From contig QAKH01000092.1 in NCBI GenBank assembly GCA_003343885.1, positions 1-64,000 on the forward strand: DNA of 64,000 nt, read 5' to 3'. The stretch is from Clostridiales bacterium (GTDB lineage Bacteria > Bacillota > Clostridia > Oscillospirales > CAG-382). Below the pieces are notes generated by a model. It saw only the letters and a list, made by a program, of their open reading frames with translations. It was not told where the DNA came from and did no database searches. Shown here in pieces: positions 16,866-25,245 of this stretch (its first letter is position 1; each line of letters begins with the position of its first letter). A program made the translations under genes and the position numbers.

Positions 16866-17939
16866 CTATAAATCTCTTCTCAGTTTGAGGATTGTCACGT
16901 TTATTTCTCCGTCGCGTCCATTTGCCGAGCCGCTGTAAGTCAAGAAAAATGTTGTCGGTGCTGTAGCCTTCAGTATTATAAATGCCGATCCGCAAGCTGA
17001 GCCGCTTGAACCAGTCGCAAAATATATGCCTGTTTCAAGATGTGAAGTCCCGTTGTAAAATGGTGTAACCTGCATATAATTTGGATTTGCAAAATAGCAA
17101 GAAACTTTGTAAGAAATGAGATAATACCCGGGATTCAGAGATATTCTGCTCGAACTCGTCTGCTGGATATTTCCGGTCGGATCTGGAATATCAGGAAAAA
17201 CTGAGATTTCTGTACCATTTTCAAGAGGATACTGAAAGTTGATATACGATGCAAAAACGTCATCCGGAACTATTCCGTCTGCACCGGTGGCGCCAGTTGC
17301 TCCGGTTGCTCCGTCGCTTCCGTCAGTTCCAGCCGGCCCGGTTGCCCCGGTAGCACCGGTAGGTCCGGTAGCACCGGTCGCTCCGGTAGGTCCGGTAGGT
17401 CCTGTTGCACCGGTAGGCCCGGTGGCACCATCAACGCCGTCAATTCCGTCTGAGCCGTCAGCTCCCGTGGCTCCTGTTGCTCCATCGTTTCCTTTAGCTC
17501 CGTCATTCCCGGCAGGACCTGCAGGTCCAGTTGCTCCGGTAACCCCAGTAGGACCAGTTGCACCAGTAGGTCCGGTTGCACCGGTAGGTCCGGTTGCTCC
17601 TGTTTGCCCTGTCACTCCGAACGCTCCTGCAGGTCCTGTTGCGCCGGTGGCGCCAGTCGCACCGGTAGGTCCGGTTGCCCCGACAGCACCTGCCGGTCCT
17701 GTTGCACCTGTTGCCCCAGTTGGACCGGTAGGACCGGTTGCCCCGGTGTAAATTATTGCAGGACCCGTAGGACCAGTTGCCCCGGTTGGACCAGTGGCGC
17801 CGGTAGCTCCGGTTGGCCCCGGCATGTTCGGTGTTTTTCCGCAGCAACCGCATTTACAGCAGTCCGGACAATTGACCGGAATACATCTGAATTGTTGGTT
17901 TAGTATATTTCTGTCATGTCTGTCATATATGTCGGGCAA
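16866..17939 (-). CDS. BclA-like collagen-repeat spore-surface glycoprotein
   Basis: 357 residues. Residues ~1-40 form a cysteine-rich N-terminus (CPDCCKCGCCGK). About 190 residues of G-X-Y repeats follow, dominated by GPT and GAT triplets with a GNDGAKGNDG / GSDGIDGVDG interlude. The last ~125 residues (from VFASYINFQYPLENG) form a globular head with the TNF/C1q-like pattern of BclA (SRISLNPGYYLISYKVS ... TFFLTYSG). Such proteins build hair-like exosporium filaments; the Thr residues are potential glycosylation sites. The start is probably TTG at 17939, since an in-frame TGA lies just upstream and no ATG fits. It is a single-gene unit, plausibly expressed in the mother cell; I could not place a sigma-K promoter with confidence. 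Confidence 0.85.
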   Translation of the reverse strand: MPDIYDRHDRNILNQQFRCIPVNCPDCCKCGCCGKTPNMPGPTGATGATGPTGATGPTGPAIIYTGATGPTGPTGATGATGPAGAVGATGPTGATGATGATGPAGAFGVTGQTGATGPTGATGPTGATGPTGVTGATGPAGPAGNDGAKGNDGATGATGADGSDGIDGVDGATGPTGATGPTGPTGATGATGPTGATGATGPAGTDGSDGATGATGATGADGIVPDDVFASYINFQYPLENGTEISVFPDIPDPTGNIQQTSSSRISLNPGYYLISYKVSCYFANPNYMQVTPFYNGTSHLETGIYFATGSSGSACGSAFIILKATAPTTFFLTYSGSANGRDGEINVTILKLRRDL

Positions 17940-18060
17940 ATCTCATACCGGCTTTCCTTGTAAGTGTTTAGTACAGTATATTCTTACCGGAAGAATTTTG
18001 ATTATGAGAATACTGTTTTTGCAGTGGTGAACAGAACGTATACAGACAGCATAAGCAGTT

Positions 18061-18744
18061 TTACAGTTTTACAACATCCGAAACTGTAAGAGTCTTGTCA
18101 CAAACCGTGAAATGTATGTCATAACCGGCGAACGAAACGCCGTATCTTCTCGAGTCGTTGTGGTAAGCAGGCCGTGGGTCTTGCTCCAAAATATGAATAG
18201 CCGGAATACGCTTTTCAGCCGGAAGCATCATGAGCAGTTTTTTCGGAAAAATGACATCCAGTTCGTATCCGCCGACAGCGTCAGAAAAACCGGCTTTTGC
18301 TCCGGGGTGACTGTCTGTGTACGGAAGATACGGTTTTATGTCGTAAATTGGTGTGTTGTCCCTTAAATCTGCTCCGGAAACCGTAAGAACCGGACCGCCT
18401 TCACATAAATCAACCTTTTCAAGCTTTACCGAAGATAAGCCGATAGGGTTAGGGCGAAACGGAGAGCGGGTAGCAAAAACCCCCATTGTTTCTCTGCCGC
18501 CGAGCTTGGGAGGGGTAACTGTTGCCGCCCAGTGTTCCCTTTTAGTATCCTCAAACGCCCATAAAAGCCAAATGTACTCGAATCCCTCAAGGCCTTTTAC
18601 GGCGTCGGGATTTCTGTACTTCGGCTCAAATTCTATTAAGCCAAGCAAACCGTCGACAAGTCCGCTTTGCCGTGGAATACCGAATTTCTCTTTAAAATCG
18701 GTGCGTATGTGAGCTATTACCTCAAGTTCAAGCTTATGCTCCAC
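18061..18744 (-). CDS. trmO: tRNA (N6-threonylcarbamoyladenosine37-N6)-methyltransferase TrmO
   Basis: 227 residues. The TrmO (TsaA/YaeB) beta-barrel domain occupies about residues 8-140: the family signature IRTDFKEKFGIPRQSGL, then LEGFEYIWLLWAF and FATRSPFRPNPIGLSSVKL, with the SAM-binding Arg/Pro residues. The C-terminal part (YDIKPYLPYTD ... FAGYDIHFTV) matches the full-length family. It methylates t6A37 in tRNAs that read ACN codons. The ATG lies four bases after the stop of the deleted flavoprotein gene at 18749. Confidence 0.9.
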   Translation of the reverse strand: MEHKLELEVIAHIRTDFKEKFGIPRQSGLVDGLLGLIEFEPKYRNPDAVKGLEGFEYIWLLWAFEDTKREHWAATVTPPKLGGRETMGVFATRSPFRPNPIGLSSVKLEKVDLCEGGPVLTVSGADLRDNTPIYDIKPYLPYTDSHPGAKAGFSDAVGGYELDVIFPKKLLMMLPAEKRIPAIHILEQDPRPAYHNDSRRYGVSFAGYDIHFTVCDKTLTVSDVVKL

Positions 18745-18748
18745 TTCT

Positions 18749-19084
18749 TCATACCTCGCAGTTAGGCAAATATGCGCCTATCTTTTTAAGACTTGCCTGA
18801 AGAAGCTTTGTGTCAATACCGCGTACATCTGAAACCTGTTTTCTTAACTCGTACCCTATTCCGGAAGCGAGTATGTTAACTCCGTCGTCAAACGGAGCGA
18901 ACGCCGGTACAAGACCTGCCGCGGCTACTCCTCCGAACGAGCCCTGGCTTTCGGCAAGGAACACACTTTTTCCTTTTCTTGCCGCAGCGATCGCTGCGGA
19001 TACTCCTGCCGGACCGCCGCCTGCGACAAAAACGTCTGCTTCATATTTTTGTTTAAGTTCTTTTTGATAAAGCATATTTTTCAA
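18749..19084 (-). pseudogene. FAD-dependent oxidoreductase with large internal deletion
   Basis: 111 codons. Residues ~15-80 are the FAD-binding Rossmann start of a ~450-residue oxidoreductase: ADVFVAGGGPAGVSAAIAAARKGK and FLAESQGSFGGVAAAGLVP. After SGIGYELRKQVSD the chain jumps to GIDTKLLQASLKKIGAYLPN, which looks like the normal C-terminal end of the same family. The middle ~320 residues are gone while the frame is kept. The product could not be catalytic. It diverges from the SGNH esterase promoter and precedes trmO by four bases. Confidence 0.75.
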
Positions 19085-19145
19085 CCTCTCTACGTTAGTG
19101 TGATGATTTTTTGTGAAGTTTTGTAAAGTATGTACTGGTTATTTA

Positions 19146-19174
19146 TTGACACTTGGTTGATCGTGTGTTAGAAT
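19146..19174 (+). promoter_or_regulatory. Sigma-A promoter of the SGNH esterase gene
   Basis: Perfect TTGACA (19146-19151), 17 bp, TAGAAT (19169-19174), 24 bp before the ATG at 19199. Confidence 0.85.
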
Positions 19175-19198
19175 AGCAAAAAAACGGGGAGAAAACAT

Positions 19199-20218
19199 AT
19201 GTTTTGCAACGAATATAAAGAGATATCTTTTTCAGACAGCGCCGACGACAGTTATTACAGAATTCACGGCAGAACCGAAGCTGATGAAAACGGTCTAAGA
19301 CTTTCGTGGAGCAACAGCGGAATTGAATTTCTGTTTAACGGAAACCGTGCAGAACTTCATTTTGGCGAAAGCTTTGCTGATCAGCCGTACTATGTAAAAG
19401 TTTTTATTGACAAGGGACAGCAAAAATATTGTATCGACGGAAAAAGTCCGAAAATACTTCTTGACTGTCAAAGAAACACATGCCACCATGTCAAGGCTCT
19501 GCTTATAACTGAGAATAACAGTCCGCTTTTGCTGAAAAAAATAAGAATTTACGGAAAAAATCCGGAATTTCTGCCCAAACCGGAAGATAAAAAGCTGAAG
19601 CTTGAATTTATGGGTGATTCTATAACGGCAGGTTTTGGAGTGGTTGCCGCAAAGGATCAGGATACGTTTTATACTTACGAAGAGGACAGTACGCAGACTT
19701 ATGCGTTTCTTACAGCCGAAAAGCTTGACGCAGACCTTCGCACCATATGCGTAAGCGGTCAGGGCGTGTGGAAAAACTGCGCAGGTGAGACCGGCTACCG
19801 TTTCGAGAAGATATTCGACATGTCACTGCGTGCAAAGGACGGATACGACCATTCGGCATGGCAGCCTGATGTTATGATACTCAACTGCGGCACCAATGAC
19901 GTACCCGGAAAAACCACCGAGGAAATTATGTATACCGAAGGTTCAGCTCTTATCGACAAGGTTCGTAAAGCCTATCCGAAAGCGCATATAATATGGATGT
20001 ACGGCATGATGAATTCGAAATTTACAGAAACGCTTGACAGGCTTGTCGCCGACAAAAGGCGAGAGGGCGACGAAAAAATTCATTTCTTGCACGTTGATGA
20101 AATATATTCGCAGAAAAACGAAGTTGGCGCTATCGGACACCCGAACGTAAATGCGTCTGTAAGAGTGTCGGGAATCCTTTCTCGATACATAGCGAATTTA
20201 TTGAATATCGAAAGATGA
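19199..20218 (+). CDS. SGNH/GDSL esterase with CE2-like N-terminal domain
   Basis: 339 residues with no signal peptide, so probably cytosolic. The first ~125 residues form a beta-rich domain (WSNSGIEFLFNGNRAELHF ... PYYVKVFIDKG) like the N-terminal jelly roll of CE2 acetyl-xylan esterases. The catalytic SGNH domain follows: GDSITAGFG near residue 138 (nucleophile Ser), SGQGVW (Gly), CGTNDV near 230 (Asn) and GHPNVNA near 313 (His); the usual DxxH Asp appears replaced, as in CE2. It likely removes acetyl groups from imported oligosaccharides. The downstream region holds repeat copy B. It stands near decayed flavoprotein and sugar genes, but its own frame is intact. Confidence 0.85.
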   Translation: MFCNEYKEISFSDSADDSYYRIHGRTEADENGLRLSWSNSGIEFLFNGNRAELHFGESFADQPYYVKVFIDKGQQKYCIDGKSPKILLDCQRNTCHHVKALLITENNSPLLLKKIRIYGKNPEFLPKPEDKKLKLEFMGDSITAGFGVVAAKDQDTFYTYEEDSTQTYAFLTAEKLDADLRTICVSGQGVWKNCAGETGYRFEKIFDMSLRAKDGYDHSAWQPDVMILNCGTNDVPGKTTEEIMYTEGSALIDKVRKAYPKAHIIWMYGMMNSKFTETLDRLVADKRREGDEKIHFLHVDEIYSQKNEVGAIGHPNVNASVRVSGILSRYIANLLNIER

Positions 20219-20251
20219 CTGTTTTTTTGCTTCAGTCTGCAAAAAAGATTA

Positions 20252-20445
20252 AAACTTTTAAGGGAAAACCCCCGGCGAGGGTTTTCCCTCTTTTTAAGCC
20301 GCTTGGCGGCTTAAAAATTCACCCTTTCCTGCGCTTTATGACGCAAAAAAAGTTTTTCGCCCTCTGCGGAGGGCGACGAGGGCTGCGCACCCTCGACTGC
20401 GCCCTCTTTTCTTAGAAAGAAAAGAGGGACAAAAGAACTTGTTTT
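20252..20445 (-). repeat. Structured dispersed repeat, copy B (inverse of copy A)
   Basis: Read on the minus strand it follows 3664-3855 almost base for base, with the same series of hairpins. Stem 1 is CCCTCTTTTC/GAAAAGAGGG (copy A: CCCGCTTTTC/GAAAAGCGGG), and the AAGCC stem is longer here (AAGCCGC/GCGGCTT). It lies between convergent genes (SGNH esterase and ligA), as copy A does. The 20219-20702 gap holds only this element, its fragment and a terminator. Confidence 0.85.
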
Positions 20446-20565
20446 TTTGTTTATTAACGAGTTTGCGTGCTTTTTTATATAGCGCGCAAACGGACAAGGG
20501 TTCGCGAAAATTATAATTTGTTATTTTTGCTTGCTAGTCCGCGTAAATTGCTGCGGCTCACAGCC

Positions 20566-20613
20566 GCCCGCTTTTCTTAGAAAGAAAAGAGGGGAAAAAG
20601 AACTTGTTTTTGG
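20566..20613 (-). repeat. Fragment of the structured repeat (stem 1 end)
   Basis: CGCCCGCTTTTCTTAGAAAGAAAAGAGGGG followed by AAAAGAACTTGTTTTT repeats the outer end of copy B (20401-20447) in the same orientation, about 160 bp away. One arm has the CCCGC form and the other GAGGGG, a mix of both copy types, so its stem is imperfect. Confidence 0.7.
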
Positions 20614-20631
20614 GACTTTATTGGTACGCTC

Positions 20632-20662
20632 ATGCGAAGATTTACTCATCTTCGCATTTTTT
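20632..20662 (+). terminator. Rho-independent terminator
   Basis: ATGCGAAGAT (20632-20641), loop TTACTC, ATCTTCGCAT (20648-20657) and a run of six T from 20657. It reads on the plus strand, after the repeat cluster, 40 bp before the ligA stop. Confidence 0.85.
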
Positions 20663-20702
20663 ATGCCAAAAAGCTTATTTTTTGCCTGTAAGTGCGGTAT
20701 TT

Positions 20703-22712
20703 CTAAATGTTTTCTATCATATTCCGAAGCTCGTCGATTCCTATGACTGTTACGCCGAGCTTTTGCGCTTTTGCAAGCTTGCTTCCGGGATCGGAGCCGC
20801 AAAGTAAAAAATCTGTCGCACCGGATACGGACGAAGAAACCTTGCCGCCGTTTTTCTTAATTATTTCCGCGGCTTCCTCTCTCTTTAGTCCCGGCAGTGT
20901 TCCGGTTATTACAAAGGTTTTACCGCCTAAAATATCAGTTGCGGTACTTTTTTGTGCTGTCGTTACAACGCCGTTTTCCTCAAGGCGCCTGCATAAATGC
21001 AGAGAACCTTCAAGCGAGAAGTAATCACATATGCTTTTTGCAATAACGCTTCCGATATCGTCTATTTTCTCAAATTCCTCCGGATTGCCGCAAGCTGAAA
21101 TAATAGCTTCAAGGCTTCCGAAATGTTCTGCTATACCGGCGGCTGTCTGCTTGCCGACATGCCTTATGCCGAGAGCATATAACAGCCTTGCAAGTCCTCT
21201 GCTTTTTGACGCTTCTATACCGTCGACAAGTTTTTTTGCCGATTTTTTACCCATTCTGTCAAGCGTTTCAAGCTGCTCGGCTTGCAGTTCATACAGGTCT
21301 GCCGCGCTTTTTACAAGTCCTGTCGCAACGAGTTGAGCTACCTGCGCTTCTCCGCAGCCGTCAATGTCCATAGCGTCACGGGAAACAAAGTGCTCAAGTC
21401 CGCGCGTAAGCTGTGCAGGACACTCGGGATTTACACAGCGGTACGCCGCCTCTCCCTCCTCACGGATAATGTGTTCTCCGCAGGACGGACACCTTTCAGG
21501 CATGGAAAACGGTACGCTGTCAGGATCTCTGTCATCAAGCGATACCTTTTCTACCTCAGGAATTATATCTCCTGCCTTGTGAACAAAAACACAGTCGCCT
21601 GCCCGTACGTCTTTCTCCCTTATATAGTCAATATTGTGCAGTGTAGCACGGCTGACCGTGCTTCCGGCAAGATTGACCGGTTCGAGAACTGCGTAAGGCG
21701 TGATAACTCCGGTTCGTCCGACGTTTACTTCTATGGAAATAAGCTTAGTTTTTTTCTCGTCCGGCGGATATTTAAACGCCGCCGCCCATTTCGGCGCATG
21801 CGGCAATTCTCCCACGGCTTCTCTGTCAGCAAAAGAGTCAAGCTTTATTACCGCTCCGTCAATATCAAATTCAAGCGATGGGCGCTCTTTACCGAAACGC
21901 TCTATTTCAGAACGGATATCTTCAAACTCCGTAAAAGTTCTGTAAGTCGGAGATACAGAGAAGCCGAGCGAAGCAAGATAATCAAGGCTCTGTGCGTGGG
22001 AAGTCAGCTCTTTTGCGCCTTGTGAGTCCTGAATGTTGAAAACGAAAATTTCAAGTTTTCTTGATGCCGCAACACGGCTGTCGAGCTGACGTACCGAGCC
22101 TGCGGCGGCGTTTCTGGGATTTGCAAAAGGGGTTAGTCCCTCTTCATCACGCTTTGCATTTAGGGCCGCAAAAGCCTTTTTAGGCATGTATACTTCGCCC
22201 CGCACGCAAAGATACGGTATATTTTCTGTTAATTTCAGCGGAATACTGCGTACCGTTTTGAGGTTGTGAGTGATATCTTCTCCGGTGACGCCGTCACCCC
22301 GGGTGGCACCTCGCACGAATATTCCGTCACGGTACTCAAGCGACACGGAAAGACCGTCAATTTTGTATTCGACCGTATAGGCGGCTTTTTTGGAAAGAGC
22401 ATCGTTGGTTTTAGAGATGTAATTCTCAAGCTCTTCAAATGAGAATACGTCGTTAAGGCTTTTTAGCGGCACTGTATGAGTTACCTTCTCAAAACGTTCC
22501 GCAACGTATCCGCCGACTCTCGTGCTCGGAGAGTCAGGTTTTTTTAATTCGGGAAATTTTTCTTCAAGGCTTATAAGATTTTCAAGAAGCTTATCAAAAT
22601 CTGCGTCGGAAATTTCCGGCGCATCGTCAAGGTAGTACTTTTTTCTGTGATATTCTATAAGTTCGCTAAGACGTAGAATTTCCGCCTCGGCGGCAGCTTT
22701 TGGCATGCTCAT
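20703..22712 (-). CDS. ligA: NAD-dependent DNA ligase LigA
   Basis: 669 residues, full family length (~670). The order is: Ia domain (YHRKKYYLDDAPEISDADFD), adenylation domain with catalytic Lys in EYKIDGLSV (~residue 116), OB fold, a four-cysteine zinc finger (CPSCGEH ... CVNPECPAQL, ~residue 405-430), helix-hairpin-helix units (LLYALGIRHVG) and a C-terminal BRCT domain (GKTFVITGTLPGLKREEA). It seals nicks during replication and repair in the cytosol. It is expressed from the promoter at 22792-22820. The ATG at 22712 has a GAGGTACC-type upstream site. Confidence 0.97.
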   Translation of the reverse strand: MSMPKAAAEAEILRLSELIEYHRKKYYLDDAPEISDADFDKLLENLISLEEKFPELKKPDSPSTRVGGYVAERFEKVTHTVPLKSLNDVFSFEELENYISKTNDALSKKAAYTVEYKIDGLSVSLEYRDGIFVRGATRGDGVTGEDITHNLKTVRSIPLKLTENIPYLCVRGEVYMPKKAFAALNAKRDEEGLTPFANPRNAAAGSVRQLDSRVAASRKLEIFVFNIQDSQGAKELTSHAQSLDYLASLGFSVSPTYRTFTEFEDIRSEIERFGKERPSLEFDIDGAVIKLDSFADREAVGELPHAPKWAAAFKYPPDEKKTKLISIEVNVGRTGVITPYAVLEPVNLAGSTVSRATLHNIDYIREKDVRAGDCVFVHKAGDIIPEVEKVSLDDRDPDSVPFSMPERCPSCGEHIIREEGEAAYRCVNPECPAQLTRGLEHFVSRDAMDIDGCGEAQVAQLVATGLVKSAADLYELQAEQLETLDRMGKKSAKKLVDGIEASKSRGLARLLYALGIRHVGKQTAAGIAEHFGSLEAIISACGNPEEFEKIDDIGSVIAKSICDYFSLEGSLHLCRRLEENGVVTTAQKSTATDILGGKTFVITGTLPGLKREEAAEIIKKNGGKVSSSVSGATDFLLCGSDPGSKLAKAQKLGVTVIGIDELRNMIENI

Positions 22713-22791
22713 TGAGGTACCTCCGAATATATTTTTACTCTGCTATCTTTTAGTAGAGTGTTTGTATTAAACCGCCCTTATATTCCCGTAA

Positions 22792-22820
22792 ATTATAGCA
22801 TTTGCAAATGTCAAAGTCAA
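22792..22820 (-). promoter_or_regulatory. Sigma-A promoter of ligA
   Basis: On the minus strand TTGACT (22820-22815), 17 bp, TATAAT (22797-22792). The spacer contains the palindrome GCATTTGCAAATGC or close to it. The rest of 22821-23041 is AT-rich, with several TATTAAGC direct repeats around 22955-22995. Confidence 0.8.
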
Positions 22821-23077
22821 TATTTGGGCATATAAATGAGTAATATTCTTAGTTTGTACAGTGTTTTGTTAAATGCCGCAATCTTTTAAAAAATGAGGCT
22901 TGAGACTATGGTTTGCGCCAACAAATCAAGATGATCTTCAAATTGAGAATCAAGCTTTATTTATTAAGCTATTAAGCATAAGTTATTAAGCAAAAAGCTT
23001 TCAAAAAACTCATAATTCGCCGTCGCTGAACGTAAAATAAAATGAATCAACGTACTTCTCGAAAGGTGATGTATCCG

Positions 23078-24253
23078 GTGAACAAAAGGGCGTTTATTGT
23101 GAGCTATTTGGTAAGTTTAGCTTTGTTTACTGCTTTTACTTTTTTATATACTCCGTATTTCAGTGCATTTTTTCAAAAAAGCGAATATACATATGCTGAC
23201 ATCTCTGTTCCGGTTTCAACAAGCGTTCCTCTTATATATTCCGACCAGGCTCCGGCTTTATCGGCGGCAGTAAGCGCCCGTTCGGCAGTACTTATTGACG
23301 CTTCAAGCGGCGCAGTGCTTTTTGAGAAGAACAGCTCAGAGCGCTTGCCTATGGCAAGTACCACCAAAATTATGACAGCTCTTGTTATACTTGAAAAAAT
23401 GCAGCTTGATGAGGTAGTAAGCGTGCCAAAAGAAGCCACCCTTGTCGAGGGTTCTTCAATATATTTGCGTGAGAATGAAGAAATAACGGTCGAAACATTG
23501 CTATACGGTCTTCTTCTTGAATCCGGCAACGACGCCGCACACACCCTCGCAGTGGCATGTTCCGGAAGTATAGAAGCCTTCGCCGACGAAATGAACAAGA
23601 AAGCTACAAGACTCGGACTTCAGAACACATGCTTCAAAAACCCGCACGGGCTTACGGCTGAAGGTCATTATACGACAGCCTATGAGCTTGCGCGCATAAC
23701 AGCAGAAGCCATGAAAAATCCGGTATTTTGCAAAATAGTATTGACACAAAAATTGTTAGCTCCTTCCCTTGACGGAGAACTTACAAGACTGTTTTTAAAT
23801 CACAACAAGCTGTTGAAATACTATGACGGCGCGGTTGGAGTGAAAACCGGCTACACTGAAGCGGCAGGGCGATGTCTTGTCAGTGCCGCAGAGAAAACCG
23901 GCTTCCGTTTTATTGCCGTAACTCTCAATGACAGAGATGACTGGGACGATCACTGCAACATGCTCAACTTTGCTTTTGAAAATTTCAAAACAATAGAAAT
24001 TGCCGCACAAAACGAGTTTGGTGTGTATATAGACGGGCTCAGATATTCAAATCCGGAGGGAATATACCTGACAGTTCCCGTTCAGGTTGATCCTGTTTTA
24101 TCGTATCAGTGCAGCTTTGATTCGGAAAAATACTGTGTCAGGTACTATGTCGACGGTATAGATGCGGGAGTATTCTATCTCTCTCCGCCTAAACAGTTAC
24201 ACGAAATCACTGAGCCTGCGGCAAGCTTACCGAATTTCCGTCCGAAACAATAA
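23078..24253 (+). CDS. D-alanyl-D-alanine carboxypeptidase (DacF/PBP5 type)
   Basis: A serine peptidase of the S11 family that trims pentapeptide side chains of peptidoglycan. From GTG at 23078 (391 residues) the chain starts NKRAFIVSYLVSLALF, a signal/anchor segment; an ATG at 23042 would add 12 residues but lacks a ribosome site, whereas AAAGGTGAT lies at 23062-23070. The active-site motifs are STTK (Ser ~93), SGN (~149) and KTG (~255). A C-terminal beta domain (VPVQVDPVLSYQ) follows, without a clear membrane-anchoring amphipathic helix. Its last 47 bases overlap the end of the convergent hydrolase gene. A sporulation role like DacF is possible but cannot be told from the sequence. Confidence 0.9.
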   Translation: MNKRAFIVSYLVSLALFTAFTFLYTPYFSAFFQKSEYTYADISVPVSTSVPLIYSDQAPALSAAVSARSAVLIDASSGAVLFEKNSSERLPMASTTKIMTALVILEKMQLDEVVSVPKEATLVEGSSIYLRENEEITVETLLYGLLLESGNDAAHTLAVACSGSIEAFADEMNKKATRLGLQNTCFKNPHGLTAEGHYTTAYELARITAEAMKNPVFCKIVLTQKLLAPSLDGELTRLFLNHNKLLKYYDGAVGVKTGYTEAAGRCLVSAAEKTGFRFIAVTLNDRDDWDDHCNMLNFAFENFKTIEIAAQNEFGVYIDGLRYSNPEGIYLTVPVQVDPVLSYQCSFDSEKYCVRYYVDGIDAGVFYLSPPKQLHEITEPAASLPNFRPKQ

Positions 24254-25133
24254 TAATACTGCCGGAAATATCGGTGCGGAGGACTTCTGCGCCGCAGCTC
24301 TCAAAATTTTTCAGCGTATCCTCATGAGGATGACCGTAGCTGTTGTCCTTTCCGCAGCTTATTACCGCATATTCAGGCGAGACTGCCTGCACGAACGGAA
24401 GAGTGTTTGATGTTGCTGAGCCGTGGTGACCGGCGAGAAAGACGTCGGCTCTTAAGTCATATCCGTTTGCAATCATTGCGTTTTCCGTAGCTTTTTCCGA
24501 ATCTCCCGTGAACAAAAACGCTGTATTTCCGTAAATGAGTTTCAGCGCAAGACTGGACTCATTAAAATCATCAAAGTCTGCCTCCTCCGGAGATATTATT
24601 CTGAATACGCAGTCGTTCGCAAAGGTGAATGTGTCATCTCGGACAACCGGCTCTATATTCGTATCTACTCCAAAAGAGTTGTTCTCCAACATGTATATAA
24701 ATCTGTCATACGGGTATGTGTCAGTAAAATCTGAAAGTATCAGGAAGTTTTCTACGGGAAAATTTTTGATAACGCTCTCCGCGCCGCCGTAATGATCTTC
24801 ATGCGGATGCGTTATGATTAGGTAGTCAAGCGTATCCACTCCGGCATCCTTCAGATATTTTACCAAATACGCACTGCTTTCGGTTGTTCCGGTATCAATC
24901 AGCATGAAGCTGTCGTCCGGAGAAGCAAGCAGTGCCGCACTTCCCTGACCGACGTCGATATAGTGGGCGGTAAAGTATCCGTCTGTTGCGGCTAAAAGTT
25001 GCTTACTCCCGGTTTCCTTTGCAATATAATCGTGCAGTATGCCGAAAGCCGCGGCTATAACCAGAATGGCGGCTGTAAACAGCTTTACGGCTTTATTTTT
25101 TACATTCCTTGACGGATAGCGAAGCTTTTTCAT
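24207..25133 (-). CDS. ComEC-like secreted or membrane-anchored MBL-fold hydrolase
   Basis: 308 residues. An N-terminal hydrophobic segment (AVKLFTAAILVIAAAFGI, residues ~15-35) can export or anchor it. The metallo-beta-lactamase domain follows: YIDVGQGSAALL, DTGTTESS, the metal motif THPHEDHYGG, LFTGDSEKATE, GHHGSATSN and SYGHPHEDTL. This equals the C-terminal domain of the DNA-uptake channel ComEC without its membrane channel. Stand-alone versions are frequent in Clostridia and may degrade extracellular nucleic acids or phosphodiesters. Its 3' end overlaps the carboxypeptidase gene by 47 bp tail to tail. Confidence 0.85.
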   Translation of the reverse strand: MKKLRYPSRNVKNKAVKLFTAAILVIAAAFGILHDYIAKETGSKQLLAATDGYFTAHYIDVGQGSAALLASPDDSFMLIDTGTTESSAYLVKYLKDAGVDTLDYLIITHPHEDHYGGAESVIKNFPVENFLILSDFTDTYPYDRFIYMLENNSFGVDTNIEPVVRDDTFTFANDCVFRIISPEEADFDDFNESSLALKLIYGNTAFLFTGDSEKATENAMIANGYDLRADVFLAGHHGSATSNTLPFVQAVSPEYAVISCGKDNSYGHPHEDTLKNFESCGAEVLRTDISGSIIIVSDGNSVSLPQAQ

Positions 25134-25197
25134 ATAAACACCTCTTAGTTGCTTTATAATATTGCTTCATGATTTTTTTAGTTACTGCATTTATACC

Positions 25198-25224
25198 AAA
25201 AATGAGCCTTTGCGGCTCATTTTT
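25198..25224. terminator. Bidirectional terminator downstream of ftsK
   Basis: AAAAATGAGCC (25198-25208), loop TTTGC, GGCTCATTTTT (25214-25224). Each strand ends with at least five T, so it can stop transcription from either side; its main client is ftsK on the minus strand. Confidence 0.85.
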
Positions 25225-25245
25225 GTATAATTTGTATAATATCAA

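Noticed and set aside
17239..17751. Long plus-strand frame with Pro-Val-Ala-Pro repeats
   Set aside because: It is the reverse reading of the collagen G-X-Y repeat; periodic DNA keeps the opposite strand open. No start signal.
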